Of a DNA stretch of 64,000 nt, positions 43,821 through 52,513 are shown in pieces (the stretch's first letter is position 1; every line of letters starts with the position of its first letter). The translations under genes and the position numbers were made by a program. This stretch comes from Mesorhizobium loti (GTDB taxonomy: Bacteria; Pseudomonadota; Alphaproteobacteria; Rhizobiales; Rhizobiaceae), in the NCBI GenBank assembly GCA_014189435.1, contig CP050293.1, forward strand, positions 3,539,001 to 3,603,000, read 5' to 3'. The notes beneath the pieces are model-generated. The model searched no databases. It was given only the letters and a program-made list of their open reading frames with translations, and was not told where the DNA came from.

Positions 43821-44924
43821 ATGCGCGCTCTGATCTTCTCAACCCTGCTTGCCGGGATTTCTTGCGGCATCTGCGCCGGCGCGGCCTCGGCGGATGAGGA
43901 AAAAATCGTCAACGTCTACAACTGGTCCGACTACATCGCGCCGGACACGGCCGAGAAATTCGAGAAGGAGACGGGCATCAAGGTTCGCTACGATGTCTAT
44001 GACGGCAACGAGGTGCTCGAAACCAAGCTGCTCACCGGCGGTTCGGGATATGACGTGGTCTATCCTTCAGCCTATCCGTTCCTGAAGAACCAGGTGAAGG
44101 CGGGGGCTTTCCTGGAACTCGACACATCGAAGCTTGCCAACCATTCGAAGATCGATCCGCAAGCCTTGGCGCTGATCGCCGGCGCCGACCCACAGAACCT
44201 GCATGCCGTGCCCTACATGGCCGTCACCGACGGCATTGGCTACAACGTCGCTGCGGTCAAGCAGAGGCTGTCGGACACGCCGACGGATTCCTTCGCCATG
44301 GTCTTCGACGTCGAAATGGTCAAGAAGCTCTCGGATTGCGGCGTGGCCATGATCGATGCGCCGGCCGAAGTCATCCCGATGGCGATGAACTATCTTCACA
44401 TCGACCCCAAATCGACCAGTCCCGACGACCTCGCCAAGGTCGAGGACCTGATGGGCAAGGTGCGACCCTACATCCGCTATTTCCACTCGTCGAAATACAT
44501 CAATGACCTGGCGAACGGCGACATCTGCGTGGTGCTGGGCTGGTCGGGCGACATACTCCAGGCAAGGACCCGCGCGGCGGAATCCGTCAAGAAACTGGAG
44601 ATCGCCTATTCCATCCCCAGAGAAGGCACGCTCATCAACTTCGATACGATGGCGGTGCCGAAGGACGCGCCGCATCCCGACAACGCCCAGGCCTGGATCA
44701 ACTTCAATCTGCGGCCCGATATCGCCGCGGCCAATTCCAGCTATGTCTCCTACGCCAATGCGATACCGGAGTCCCTGCCGCTGATGGACAAGGCGATAGC
44801 CAGCGATCCCGGCGTCTTTCCGCCCGATGCCGTCAAGGCCAAGCTGTTCGTGGTGGACAACAACGATCCGAAGCTGCTGCGGTCGCAAAACCGCATGTGG
44901 ACGCGCATCGTGACGGGGCAATAG
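43821..44924 (+). CDS. Polyamine ABC transporter substrate-binding protein (PotF/SpuD-like)
   Basis: The 367-residue periplasmic protein has a signal peptide ending ASA before DEEKIVNVYNWSDYIAPDTAEKFEKETGI. This is the conserved start of PotF/SpuD proteins, with Trp and Ser/Asp residues that contact the polyamine. The YDVYDGNEVLETKLLTGGSGYDVVYPS segment and the C-terminal NRMWTRIVTG are also typical. It binds putrescine, spermidine or agmatine, the choice not being clear here. The ATG at 43821 follows AAGGAGAA. No permease or ATPase gene is in the window, so the rest of the transporter must be elsewhere. It follows aguA closely. Confidence 0.9.
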   Translation: MRALIFSTLLAGISCGICAGAASADEEKIVNVYNWSDYIAPDTAEKFEKETGIKVRYDVYDGNEVLETKLLTGGSGYDVVYPSAYPFLKNQVKAGAFLELDTSKLANHSKIDPQALALIAGADPQNLHAVPYMAVTDGIGYNVAAVKQRLSDTPTDSFAMVFDVEMVKKLSDCGVAMIDAPAEVIPMAMNYLHIDPKSTSPDDLAKVEDLMGKVRPYIRYFHSSKYINDLANGDICVVLGWSGDILQARTRAAESVKKLEIAYSIPREGTLINFDTMAVPKDAPHPDNAQAWINFNLRPDIAAANSSYVSYANAIPESLPLMDKAIASDPGVFPPDAVKAKLFVVDNNDPKLLRSQNRMWTRIVTGQ

Positions 44925-44940
44925 AGCCGCGCGGAAGCCG

Positions 44941-45696
44941 TCAGCCCTGAGCGACTTCGCGGAGGGTCGCCAGCAATTCGACCTGGGAGTGCACGCCGAG
45001 CTTGCGATAGATCTGCTTGATGTGGTTGCGGACGGTGCCGGGCGAGATGGCGAGGCTTCGCGAAATGGTCTTGGCGTTGCCGCCATCGACCAGGTGCCGT
45101 GCAATCTCGCTCTCGCGCCTGCTCAGCCGCGAGCGGGCGTCACCGATCGCGACGCCCTTGTCCCGGGAGCGGCACAGATGAAGCAATCTTTGCAGAATGA
45201 GCCTCGTCGCGCTGCTTGCCGCGCAAGCCATCGCCAGATCCTGCTCGCCAAAGGGTGCCGCCCCGTTTCGCCTGAGAAAAGTGACGTAGCCTGCGGTCAA
45301 CCTGTCGAGATTGAACACGCCGGTTATCTCGTCGAAGCTGTCGGAGGGACCGTAGAATTCGCGATAATAGGGTGTGTGCAGGAAGTCGCCATTGCGCAGA
45401 GCCGACAGCGGCAACAGGAAATCCCGCCTTGTGCTGGCGAACCTCTGGAAGAAGGGATCCTGGCGATAGATGCGGGCGTCGTAGTCGCGGTTCCAGCGAT
45501 CGGGGCCGGCATCGTCTATGGTCAGCGACGTGATATCGCGATGGTAGAAGCCGACATAGACGCGGTCTGAGCCAAGCAGCCCGCTCGCCGCCGCCGTGAA
45601 GCGAGCCGACAATTCCTCGGGCGTCGCGGCCGTGGCCGCAGCGGCCACACCGCCGCTCCAGCGCCCCAACTGATCGAGAGAAACGTTCGACTGCAT
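44941..45696 (-). CDS. LuxR family transcriptional regulator
   Basis: The 251-residue protein has a C-terminal LuxR helix-turn-helix (LSRRESEIARHLVDGGNAKTISRSLAISPGTVRNHIKQIYRKLGVHS) and an N-terminal domain of about 170 residues without the conserved residues of acyl-homoserine-lactone binding that I could identify. It converges on the potF-like gene, so it may control the agmatine genes or the divergent EamA transporter. I chose the ATG at 45696; an in-frame start at 45894 would add 66 residues over the promoter of the EamA gene. The signal it senses is unknown. Confidence 0.8.
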   Translation of the reverse strand: MQSNVSLDQLGRWSGGVAAAATAATPEELSARFTAAASGLLGSDRVYVGFYHRDITSLTIDDAGPDRWNRDYDARIYRQDPFFQRFASTRRDFLLPLSALRNGDFLHTPYYREFYGPSDSFDEITGVFNLDRLTAGYVTFLRRNGAAPFGEQDLAMACAASSATRLILQRLLHLCRSRDKGVAIGDARSRLSRRESEIARHLVDGGNAKTISRSLAISPGTVRNHIKQIYRKLGVHSQVELLATLREVAQG

Positions 45697-45933
45697 TCCG
45701 GTCCACACTAATGCAAGCCGCCGCAAGTTCAAGCTGGCGGGAACCGAACCGCCAGGCTCGAAAGACACCCGGACCAAGATTCGGCAATCCCCTGCCCCAA
45801 CGCAAGCATGGGGCTGGCGTAGCGCTGCGCCGGCTTTCGCCCGTATAGCTTGGAACCAAGGCCTCACTTTCCGGGCCCGTCGCGTCATCCTCAAGCATTT
45901 TTGTCGCTTCCCGCAATTTTGGTCACGCGCCTC

Positions 45934-46821
45934 ATGGCTGATATCGCCATTCTCGAAACACGCGAAAGGGTTCTCGCCGGCATCCTGCTGACCGGTGCAG
46001 CCTATCTGCTGTTTTCGACGCAGGATGCTTCGATCAAGCTGCTGGTCGTTGGCATGAGCGTCTGGCAGATCATGTTCTTCCGCAGCATCACCATTCTCGG
46101 CGCCTGCGCGGCGATCGGCGGCCGACAGCTGTTTGCCGACACGGTGCGCTCGCCGATCGTGCGGCCGATGCTGGTGCGCAGCGCCTTCACGCTTGCCGCC
46201 TGGCTCTGTTACTACAACGCCGCACGCAGCCTGCAGCTCGCCGAACTGACCACCGTCTATTATGCGGCGCCAATCATCGTCACAGTGCTTTCAGTGGTGA
46301 TGCTCGGCGAAAAGGTGCCGATGCTGCGCTGGCTGGCGGTGCTGATCGGCTTTGCCGGCGTGTTCGTCGCTTGCGATCCGACCCATCTCGGCCTGTCCGT
46401 GCCGGTGCTGCTGGTGCTGGCGGCCGCCTTTTTGTGGGGCATCGCCATCGTGCTCTTGCGCAAGACCGCGCTTGCCGAGCGCTCGATGATCCAGCTCCTG
46501 CTCAACAATTTCTATTTTCTGCTGTTTTCGGCGGTGCCGGCGCTGCTTTGGTGGCGGACACCGGACGGGGCTCAATTGCTGCTGCTTGCCAGCGTCGGCG
46601 CGCTCGGCGGCCTCGCGCAATACCTCCTCTTCGAAGGCATGAAGCGCACGCCGGCGTCGGTCCTCGCGCCGCTGGAATACACCTCGCTGTTGTGGGCATT
46701 CGCGCTCGGCTTTGCGATCTGGGGCGACGTACCGCGCCGCGAAGTGTTCCTGGGCGCTGCCCTGATCGTCGCCGCCGGCCTGCTGATCGTCGGCACCGAG
46801 CATTTCCGCAAACGGCTATGA
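45934..46821 (+). CDS. DMT superfamily (EamA) transporter
   Basis: The 295-residue membrane protein has ten predicted helices in two EamA repeats: ILLTGAAYLLFSTQDASIKLLVVGMS, the later FAGVFVACDPTHLGLSVPVLLVLAAAFLWGIAIVLL, and GLAQYLLFEGMKRTPASVLAPLEYTSLLWAFALGFAIWGD. EamA proteins export amino acids, nucleotides or other metabolites; the substrate is not predictable. An upstream in-frame ATG at 45850 would extend into the divergent LuxR promoter region, so the ATG at 45934 is preferred. A second EamA gene follows 60 bases downstream on the same strand. Confidence 0.85.
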   Translation: MADIAILETRERVLAGILLTGAAYLLFSTQDASIKLLVVGMSVWQIMFFRSITILGACAAIGGRQLFADTVRSPIVRPMLVRSAFTLAAWLCYYNAARSLQLAELTTVYYAAPIIVTVLSVVMLGEKVPMLRWLAVLIGFAGVFVACDPTHLGLSVPVLLVLAAAFLWGIAIVLLRKTALAERSMIQLLLNNFYFLLFSAVPALLWWRTPDGAQLLLLASVGALGGLAQYLLFEGMKRTPASVLAPLEYTSLLWAFALGFAIWGDVPRREVFLGAALIVAAGLLIVGTEHFRKRL

Positions 46822-46881
46822 TGTGGATCGCCATCATTGCTGACACTACGATGTCAGCACGCAACGACGTAGGCTGGTGGC

Positions 46882-47790
46882 ATGACTGAGATTGCAGCCA
46901 CCATAGACACCGCCGCGGAGCGTACGCTCGGCATCATCCTGGTGTCGTCCTCGGCGGCTGTGTTTGGCCTGACCGGCGTTCTGACCAAGTCGATCCATGC
47001 AGACCCGCTGACCATCATCTGCTGGCGCGGCTTTGTCGGCGCGATCCTGATCAGCCTGTATGTGCTATGGCGGCGCCGCCGTTCCGGCGGCCACGAAACG
47101 CTGCGCCTTGGCTGGCGCGGCTGGCTGCTGGCGGTGGAAGGCGCGCTGGCCAGCATCGCCTTCATCTCGGCGTTCAAGTTCACCTTCGTTGCCAATGTCG
47201 CAGTCATCTACGCCACCGCGCCCTTCGTCACCGCGCTGCTGGCCTGGGTTCTGACGCGCGAACCGTTCCGACTGCAGACAATGATCGCCGCCGCCGTGTC
47301 GCTGTGCGGCGTGGCGATCATGGTCTGGTCCGGCTTCGGCACCGGCAATCTGTTCGGCGACGGATTGGCACTGCTGATGACCATCGGCAGCGGCCTCTAC
47401 ATGATCATGGTGCGCGCCTTCCGCGACACGCCCGTGGTGTGGGCCGGGGCGGTTTCGGCCTCCCTTCTGTTCGTGCTCGGCTGGTTCGTCACCGATCCGC
47501 TGGCGGTTTCGCCAAGGGATGCCGTTCTGCTCGTCACCTTCGGCGCGTCCTTCGCACTGTCCTCGATCCTGTGGACAGAAGGCGCGCGGCTCATCCCGGC
47601 TGCCGAATCCGGGCTGCTCGGCTCGGCCGAAGTGCCATTCGCGATCCTGTTTGCCTTCCTGTTCCTGGGCGAGATTGCGCCGACCGCCAGCATGATCGGC
47701 GGCGTCATCGTGTTGTGCGCGGTGTTTGCCCATGCGGGGCGGGATTGGCTGACGGCCCGCTCGCAACGCCTAGCGTCAAATATTTCTTAA
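46882..47790 (+). CDS. DMT superfamily (EamA) transporter, second copy
   Basis: The 302-residue protein is a second ten-helix EamA transporter: LGIILVSSSAAVFGLTGVLTKSIHADPLTIICWRGFVGAILISLYV, FTFVANVAVIYATAPFVTALLAWVL and GLLGSAEVPFAILFAFLFLGEIAPTASMIGGVIVL. It resembles the preceding protein in fold and general layout but not closely in sequence, so it is unlikely to be a recent duplicate. The two genes are co-directional with a 60-base gap and probably co-transcribed. A candidate small RNA begins immediately after its stop codon. Confidence 0.85.
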   Translation: MTEIAATIDTAAERTLGIILVSSSAAVFGLTGVLTKSIHADPLTIICWRGFVGAILISLYVLWRRRRSGGHETLRLGWRGWLLAVEGALASIAFISAFKFTFVANVAVIYATAPFVTALLAWVLTREPFRLQTMIAAAVSLCGVAIMVWSGFGTGNLFGDGLALLMTIGSGLYMIMVRAFRDTPVVWAGAVSASLLFVLGWFVTDPLAVSPRDAVLLVTFGASFALSSILWTEGARLIPAAESGLLGSAEVPFAILFAFLFLGEIAPTASMIGGVIVLCAVFAHAGRDWLTARSQRLASNIS

Positions 47791-47794
47791 AAAA

Positions 47795-47916
47795 GTGACA
47801 CAGTCACGGAACCATCATCGGGGTCAGGCATTGTTGGTGCGACGGGCCATCCCCAAGTCCCCCAAACCCCTCGGCCCGTCCTACTTCCAAGCCGACCGCA
47901 AGGTCGGCTTTTTCTT
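47795..47916 (+). ncRNA. Candidate small regulatory RNA with intrinsic terminator
   Basis: Starting right after the EamA stop, the sequence has three stems: GTGAC-ACA-GTCAC (47795-47807), GACGGGCC (47841-47848) paired with GGCCCGTC (47873-47880) around a C-rich loop, and a terminator stem (47889-47910) with a T-rich tail. The loop (ATCCCCAAGTCCCCCAAACC) could pair with Shine-Dalgarno sequences. This is the layout of trans-acting alphaproteobacterial sRNAs (I was reminded of the suhB/mmgR type, unconfirmed). No promoter was clear. It may instead be a 3'-UTR-derived RNA or only a terminator region. Confidence 0.5.
47889..47916. terminator. Intrinsic terminator at the EamA/LysR junction
   Basis: AAGCCGACC (47889-47897) pairs perfectly with GGTCGGCTT (47902-47910) around GCAA and is followed by TTTCTTT. 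It can stop transcripts from the EamA genes or the candidate sRNA, and its symmetry may help stop the convergent LysR transcript. Confidence 0.88.
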
Positions 47917-47923
47917 TGGGCAT

Positions 47924-48780
47924 TCAGCCGGCCGACAAGGCAAGGCTGCCGCTGAGCAGGGTTGCCAGATCGGCTGCCGAGCCATCGGCGCCGGCACGCT
48001 GCCGGATCGCGAACTCAGCCATCGGCACCTGCGGCAGGCCAAACTCGCGCGGCGCCTCGACAATGCCGGAATGGGCAAAGCGGGCTGTTCGCAGCGTCAG
48101 CGCGACACCGGCGTTCACCGCCGTGCGCAGGCCAGCCAGACTGGCGCTGCCGGCAGCGATGCGGTAGCGGCGGCCGGCGGCATCGAGTGCGGCAAGCGCT
48201 GCTTCGCGAAAACCGCAATACGGATCGAGCAGCGCCAGCGGCAGTTCCTCCTGCCGCGAGGCCAGCCCCTTTGCGAACACAGCCATATCATCGGCTCGCG
48301 CAGCACACCGACTTCGTCCGGCACTGCCGCCTGGCGCATGACGATCGCCAGATCGAGGCCGCCAGACTGCAGCGCCTGCGCCAGTTCGGCGGAACGGCCG
48401 ACCCGCAGTTCGATCCTGACGCGCGGATGACTGACGGCGAAGGCTCGCAGCAGGTCCGGCAGGCCGCTGTCGGCGAAATCCTGCGTCGTGCCGATGGCTA
48501 CGCGTCCGGCAGCCCGCGCGCCCTTCAGCGCCAGCCAGGCCTCGCGATGGGCGGCAAGGATGCGCCTGGCATGGCCGACGAGGTCCTCACCCGCCGGCGT
48601 CAGGCCGCGCCCGCGCCCCTGCGGTACCAGCAGCGGCTCGCCGACGATTTCCTCCAGCCGCTGCATCTGGGCGGTCACCGCCGAGGGCGAACGGCCGACG
48701 CTTGAAGCCGCGTGCGCCAGTGAGCCGCTGTCGACGAAAGCAAGGAAGGTTTTCAGCAGATCGGGATCGAACGTTTCCAT
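47924..48780 (-). pseudogene. LysR family regulator with a frameshift
   Basis: From 48780 the frame gives a normal LysR N-terminus: METFDPDLLKTFLAFVDSGSL with the helix-turn-helix HAASSVGRSPSAVTAQMQRLEEIVG, then the effector domain up to LREPMIWLCSQ. The frame then breaks near a run of four C and three T at 48266-48273. In the next frame GLASRQEELPLALLDPYCGFREAALAALDAAG and the rest of a normal LysR C-terminus follow, ending at 47924. One inserted base would restore one protein of about 285 residues. This may be a real inactivation or a sequencing error. It is divergent from the tautomerase gene and has an operator-like dyad between them. Confidence 0.8.
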
Positions 48781-48782
48781 AA

Positions 48783-48820
48783 TTCGATAATATCGAACCT
48801 TCAGTTAAAAACAATTCGAT
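48783..48820. promoter_or_regulatory. LysR-type operator between LysR and tautomerase genes
   Basis: TTCGAT (48783-48788) and ATCGAA (48792-48797) form a perfect dyad with a three-base spacer, containing a T-N11-A core, and a third TTCGAT half-site follows at 48815-48820. This is the layout of LysR recognition and activation sites. It begins two bases upstream of the LysR start and lies about 75-110 bases before the tautomerase start. Confidence 0.6.
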
Positions 48821-48892
48821 TTTTTTGATTCAAGGATGATGACATGGTCCTTCCAACGGCAGTCGAAGCCGCTCAACCCAAGGAGAAGAAAA

Positions 48893-49300
48893 ATGCCCAT
48901 CATCACTGTCAGCGTCACCGGCAAGCCCGACGCGGCTCTTTCCGCCAGCATCGCAAAGGAGGTCACTGAAATCACCGCGACGCAGTTGCGCAAGGATCCG
49001 ACGATCACCGCTGTTGCCGTGTCCTACATCGATCCGCAGCACTGGTTCGCCGGCGGCAAGTCGCTGGCCGAGCATGGCACCAACACGTTCTGGCTGGATA
49101 TCAAGGTGGTCGACGGCACCAACACCAAGCTCGAGCTGGAGGCCTATCTCAAGGCGATCTTCGCAGCCTTCGGCCGCCTGCTGGGCGGCGTCCACGAGGA
49201 AAGCTACGCCTTCGTGCATGAAGTGCCGGCGGCCGCTTATGGCTATGGAGGCAAGACGCAGGAGTTTCGTTTCATCAGCGGACGGTTGCAGGCGGCGTGA
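48893..49300 (+). CDS. Tautomerase-superfamily protein
   Basis: The 135-residue protein begins MPIITVSVTG. The proline that follows the removed methionine is the catalytic base of 4-oxalocrotonate tautomerase-type enzymes, and the later AKEVTEITATQLRKDPTITAVAVSYIDPQHWF segment matches the family. It is about twice the length of 4-OT (about 62 residues) and resembles longer, MIF-like members. The start at 48893 follows AAGGAGAAG. It is divergent from the frameshifted LysR gene, its probable regulator. Confidence 0.8.
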   Translation: MPIITVSVTGKPDAALSASIAKEVTEITATQLRKDPTITAVAVSYIDPQHWFAGGKSLAEHGTNTFWLDIKVVDGTNTKLELEAYLKAIFAAFGRLLGGVHEESYAFVHEVPAAAYGYGGKTQEFRFISGRLQAA

Positions 49301-49442
49301 GAAGCGCTGACTCACCTTCCCCTACAAAGGGAAAGGCAGGAGGCGCACTCATCCGCATTGACCTTGCTCCCACATCGTCTAGGTTCTGGCCGAAGCGGCC
49401 GCGAAAGAGCCGAGATGCTAAGAACGTTGGGAGAGACGCGGC

Positions 49443-51665
49443 ATGATCCTGACACTGGCGCTGCTTGCGGGTCTTGTTCTGGCCTGGCTGCTGATCGGCG
49501 TGGTGGAAAAATTCCGCCTCGGCCTGCGCTTCACCCAGGCGCTGCTCTATGTGCCGTTCAAGCTCGCCTACCGGATCGCCGACAACCGTATCGGCATCGC
49601 CCGCAAGGCTCAGGCCCCGGTTATCTACGTCATCTCGCATCAATCGCGCTTCGAGCCGGCGCTAATGCTGTCGCTGCTGCCGGACGACACGCTGCATATT
49701 CTCGACGAGGTCTCGGCGCGCTCGCCGTGGCTCGAACCGTGGCGCGAGCTTGGCCGCACCATCGCCTTCAACGCCGAGCACCTCTTCGTCAGCCGCCGGC
49801 TCGTGCGCGTGCTGAAGGGCAAGGGCCGGCTCGCCGTCTATCTGCCGGATGCGGTCGAGCCTGACATCAAGACGTTCCGGCTGTTTCGCGCCGTCACCCG
49901 CATCGCCATGCAGGCCGACGCCAGCATCGTGCCGATCTTCGTCGGCGGCGCGCGCAGCCTGCCGGTGTCGCTGACGCCGGCGGACAAGGCACCACGGCAC
50001 TGGTTTCCGCAACTGTCGATCAGCGTGCTGGAGCCGATGACCATCGCCGAACTGGTGGCGCGCAACCCCGACCAGGCCTCGAACACCAATTCGCTGTTCG
50101 ACCGTGTCGCCGAGGCCCGGCTTTTAGGCACCGACCTCGATCGCGGGCTGTTCCTGGCGATGCGCGATGCCGCCGACCGCGTCGGCGCATCGCACCCGAT
50201 CATCGAGGATGTCATCTCCGGCGCGCTGAGCTACCGCAAGATGTTCATCGGCGCCCGCGTCCTGGGCAGGCGCTTCGAGGCGGCGACGGCGCCGGGCGAA
50301 GCGGTCGGTGTGATGCTGCCCAACGCCAATGGAGTCGTGCTGTCGCTCACCGGCCTTCTGTCGGCTGGCCGGGTGGCGGCGATGATCAACTATACGGCCG
50401 GGCCGGCGAGCGTCACCGCGGCCGTGCGCACGGCGGTGATAAGGACCGTGATTTCGTCCCGCGCGTTCGTCGAGAAAGCCGACCTCGCCGATATCGTCGA
50501 GGCGGTCGAAAAGGGTGGCGCCAGGCTGCTGTGGCTGGAGGATGTGCGGGCGAGCGTCACCGCGCTGGACAAGCTTGCCGCCGCCTTGCTTTGGCGCTGG
50601 CCGCTGCAGCGGCAGGAAGCGGCCAAGCCGGCGGTGATCCTGTTCACCTCCGGCTCGGAAGGCACGCCGAAGGCGGTCGTGCTGTCGCACAGGAACCTTT
50701 ACGCCAACGCCATGCAGGCCGAGGCGCGCATCACCATCTCGCCGGCCGACATCCTGCTCAACGTGCTGCCGGTGTTCCATTCGTTCGGACTGACGGGCGG
50801 CACCATCCTGCCGCTGGTCACCGGGGTAAAACTGTTCCTCTACCCCTCGCCGCTGCACTACAAAATCATTCCCGAAGTGGCGCGCAAGGTGAAGCCGACC
50901 ATCATGTTCGGCACCGACACGTTCCTCGCCAATTACGCGCGCACCGCCAAGGACGGCGATTTTTCCAGCCTGCGCTTCGTCGTTGCCGGCGCCGAGGCGG
51001 TGAAGCCGGAAACCCGCCGCGTCTATCGCGAACGCTTCCAGGCCGAGATCATCGAAGGTTTCGGGCTGACCGAGGCGGCACCGGTGGTTGCCGTCAACAC
51101 GGCTATCCATGGCCGCGACGGCACGGTCGGGCGGCTGCTGCCGGCCATGCGCATGAAGCTCGAGCCGATCGAAGGAATCAGCGATGCCGGCCAATTGTGG
51201 CTCGACGGACCGAACCTGATGATGGGCTACATGACATCGGACCGCCCCGGCGAGCTGCAGCCGCTGACCGGCTGGCACGACACCGGCGACATCGTTGCCG
51301 TCGACCGCGAGGGCTTCATCACCATTCGCGGCCGCGCCAAGCGCTTCGCCAAGATCGCCGGCGAGATGGTGTCGCTGGGTGCGGTCGAGATGCTTGTGCA
51401 GTCGCTATGGCCGGAAGAACGCCATGCGGCGGTGGCGGTGCCGGACAAGCGGCGCGGCGAGCGCATTGTGCTGGTCACCACCGCCGACGACGCCAATCCC
51501 GACGAGTTGCGCAAATTCGGCAAACAGGCGGGCGCCGCCGAACTGATGGTGCCGAACGACATCGTCAAGGTCGAGGAAATTCCGGTGCTGGGGTCCGGCA
51601 AGACCGACTATGTGTCGACGAGAAAACTGGCGATCGACAGGCTGGGGCTCGGGGTGGCGGCCTGA
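49443..51665 (+). CDS. Acyltransferase-like / AMP-dependent acyl ligase fusion (Aas-like)
   Basis: The 740-residue protein has an N-terminal membrane helix (LTLALLAGLVLAWLLIGVV), a PlsC/LPLAT-like domain and a C-terminal acyl-AMP ligase domain, with ILFTSGSEGTPKAVVLSHRN (P-loop), EGFGLTEAAPVV, GWHDTGDI and the terminal GSGKTDYVSTRKL lysine. The fused layout is that of Aas (2-acylglycerophosphoethanolamine acyltransferase/acyl-ACP synthetase), which recycles lysophospholipids. The acyltransferase motifs are unusual: HQSRFE (H66, E71) in place of HX4D and LPDAVEPD in place of FPEGT, so that domain may be inactive. It lies beside pssA and psd. Confidence 0.8.
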   Translation: MILTLALLAGLVLAWLLIGVVEKFRLGLRFTQALLYVPFKLAYRIADNRIGIARKAQAPVIYVISHQSRFEPALMLSLLPDDTLHILDEVSARSPWLEPWRELGRTIAFNAEHLFVSRRLVRVLKGKGRLAVYLPDAVEPDIKTFRLFRAVTRIAMQADASIVPIFVGGARSLPVSLTPADKAPRHWFPQLSISVLEPMTIAELVARNPDQASNTNSLFDRVAEARLLGTDLDRGLFLAMRDAADRVGASHPIIEDVISGALSYRKMFIGARVLGRRFEAATAPGEAVGVMLPNANGVVLSLTGLLSAGRVAAMINYTAGPASVTAAVRTAVIRTVISSRAFVEKADLADIVEAVEKGGARLLWLEDVRASVTALDKLAAALLWRWPLQRQEAAKPAVILFTSGSEGTPKAVVLSHRNLYANAMQAEARITISPADILLNVLPVFHSFGLTGGTILPLVTGVKLFLYPSPLHYKIIPEVARKVKPTIMFGTDTFLANYARTAKDGDFSSLRFVVAGAEAVKPETRRVYRERFQAEIIEGFGLTEAAPVVAVNTAIHGRDGTVGRLLPAMRMKLEPIEGISDAGQLWLDGPNLMMGYMTSDRPGELQPLTGWHDTGDIVAVDREGFITIRGRAKRFAKIAGEMVSLGAVEMLVQSLWPEERHAAVAVPDKRRGERIVLVTTADDANPDELRKFGKQAGAAELMVPNDIVKVEEIPVLGSGKTDYVSTRKLAIDRLGLGVAA

Positions 51666-51692
51666 GTCAAATCAAGCACTTCGGCAGACCTT

Positions 51693-52511
51693 CTAACCTA
51701 TATCCGAAGGCGGCACCTTCTCGCCCTCGCGCTTGGCGCGCTTCGAATAGGCGCGCACGCTGAACGGCAGGAAGATCAGGTAGCCGGCGACCGACGCGGT
51801 CAGCGTGTACCAGGGATAGGTCATCAGCAGGAGCACGTAGAGCACGACAGCAAGGATGATCGGCAACACCCTGTCGCCGGGGATTCTGAGGCTCTTGCCG
51901 GAATAGACCGGCAGCCGGCTGACCAGCAGGAAGGCGACCAGGATGGTGAAGCCGGTGGCGACGAAGGCCGCTGGACGACTGGGCTCCAGCCCGGTGCGCA
52001 GGAAATAGAGATAAAGCGGCAGCATCACCAGCACCGCGCCCGCCGGCGCCGGCACGCCGACGAAATATTCGGACTGCCACAGGGGGCGATCTCCCTTCTC
52101 GTCGTCGAGCACGTTGAAACGGGCGAGGCGCAGCCCACACGCGATCGCGAACAGGAGTGCGGCGATCCAACCCGGTGAGCCGGCGCGGTCGAGCAGGAAG
52201 GCATAGAGCACCAGAGCAGGCGCCACGCCGAAATTGACGATGTCGGCCAGCGAATCCATCTGGGCGCCAAATTTGGAGGTCGCCTTCAGCATCCGCGCCA
52301 GGCGGCCGTCAATGCCGTCAAGGAAGGCAGCAAGCAGCACCATCACCACCGCCGGCTCGAAACGGCCTTCGAAGCCGAAGCGGATGCCGGACAGGCCGGC
52401 GCAGATGGCAAGCACGGTGACGAGGTTGGGCAGCACCATGCGCATCGGGATCTCGCGGATGCGCGGACCGCCGCTGGCATGGGCCTCGAACTTTTTGTAT
52501 TGCGTGCCCAC
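51693..52511 (-). CDS. pssA: CDP-diacylglycerol--serine O-phosphatidyltransferase
   Basis: The protein of about 272 residues is an integral membrane enzyme of the CDP-alcohol phosphatidyltransferase family, which makes phosphatidylserine from CDP-diacylglycerol and serine. The signature D-G-x2-A-R-x8-G-x3-D-x3-D appears as DGIDGRLARMLKATSKFGAQMDSLAD. At least six hydrophobic helices follow. I chose the GTG at 52511, two bases after the psd stop, because rhizobial PssA proteins have residues before REIPMRMVLPNLV; the ATG just before MRMVL is the alternative. It is the second gene of a psd-pssA pair. Confidence 0.88.
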   Translation of the reverse strand: MGTQYKKFEAHASGGPRIREIPMRMVLPNLVTVLAICAGLSGIRFGFEGRFEPAVVMVLLAAFLDGIDGRLARMLKATSKFGAQMDSLADIVNFGVAPALVLYAFLLDRAGSPGWIAALLFAIACGLRLARFNVLDDEKGDRPLWQSEYFVGVPAPAGAVLVMLPLYLYFLRTGLEPSRPAAFVATGFTILVAFLLVSRLPVYSGKSLRIPGDRVLPIILAVVLYVLLLMTYPWYTLTASVAGYLIFLPFSVRAYSKRAKREGEKVPPSDIG

Positions 52512-52513
52512 CG

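Noticed and set aside
45934..47790. Recent tandem duplication of EamA transporter genes
   Set aside because: The two proteins share the fold but not close sequence identity by eye, so they are more likely old paralogues placed side by side.
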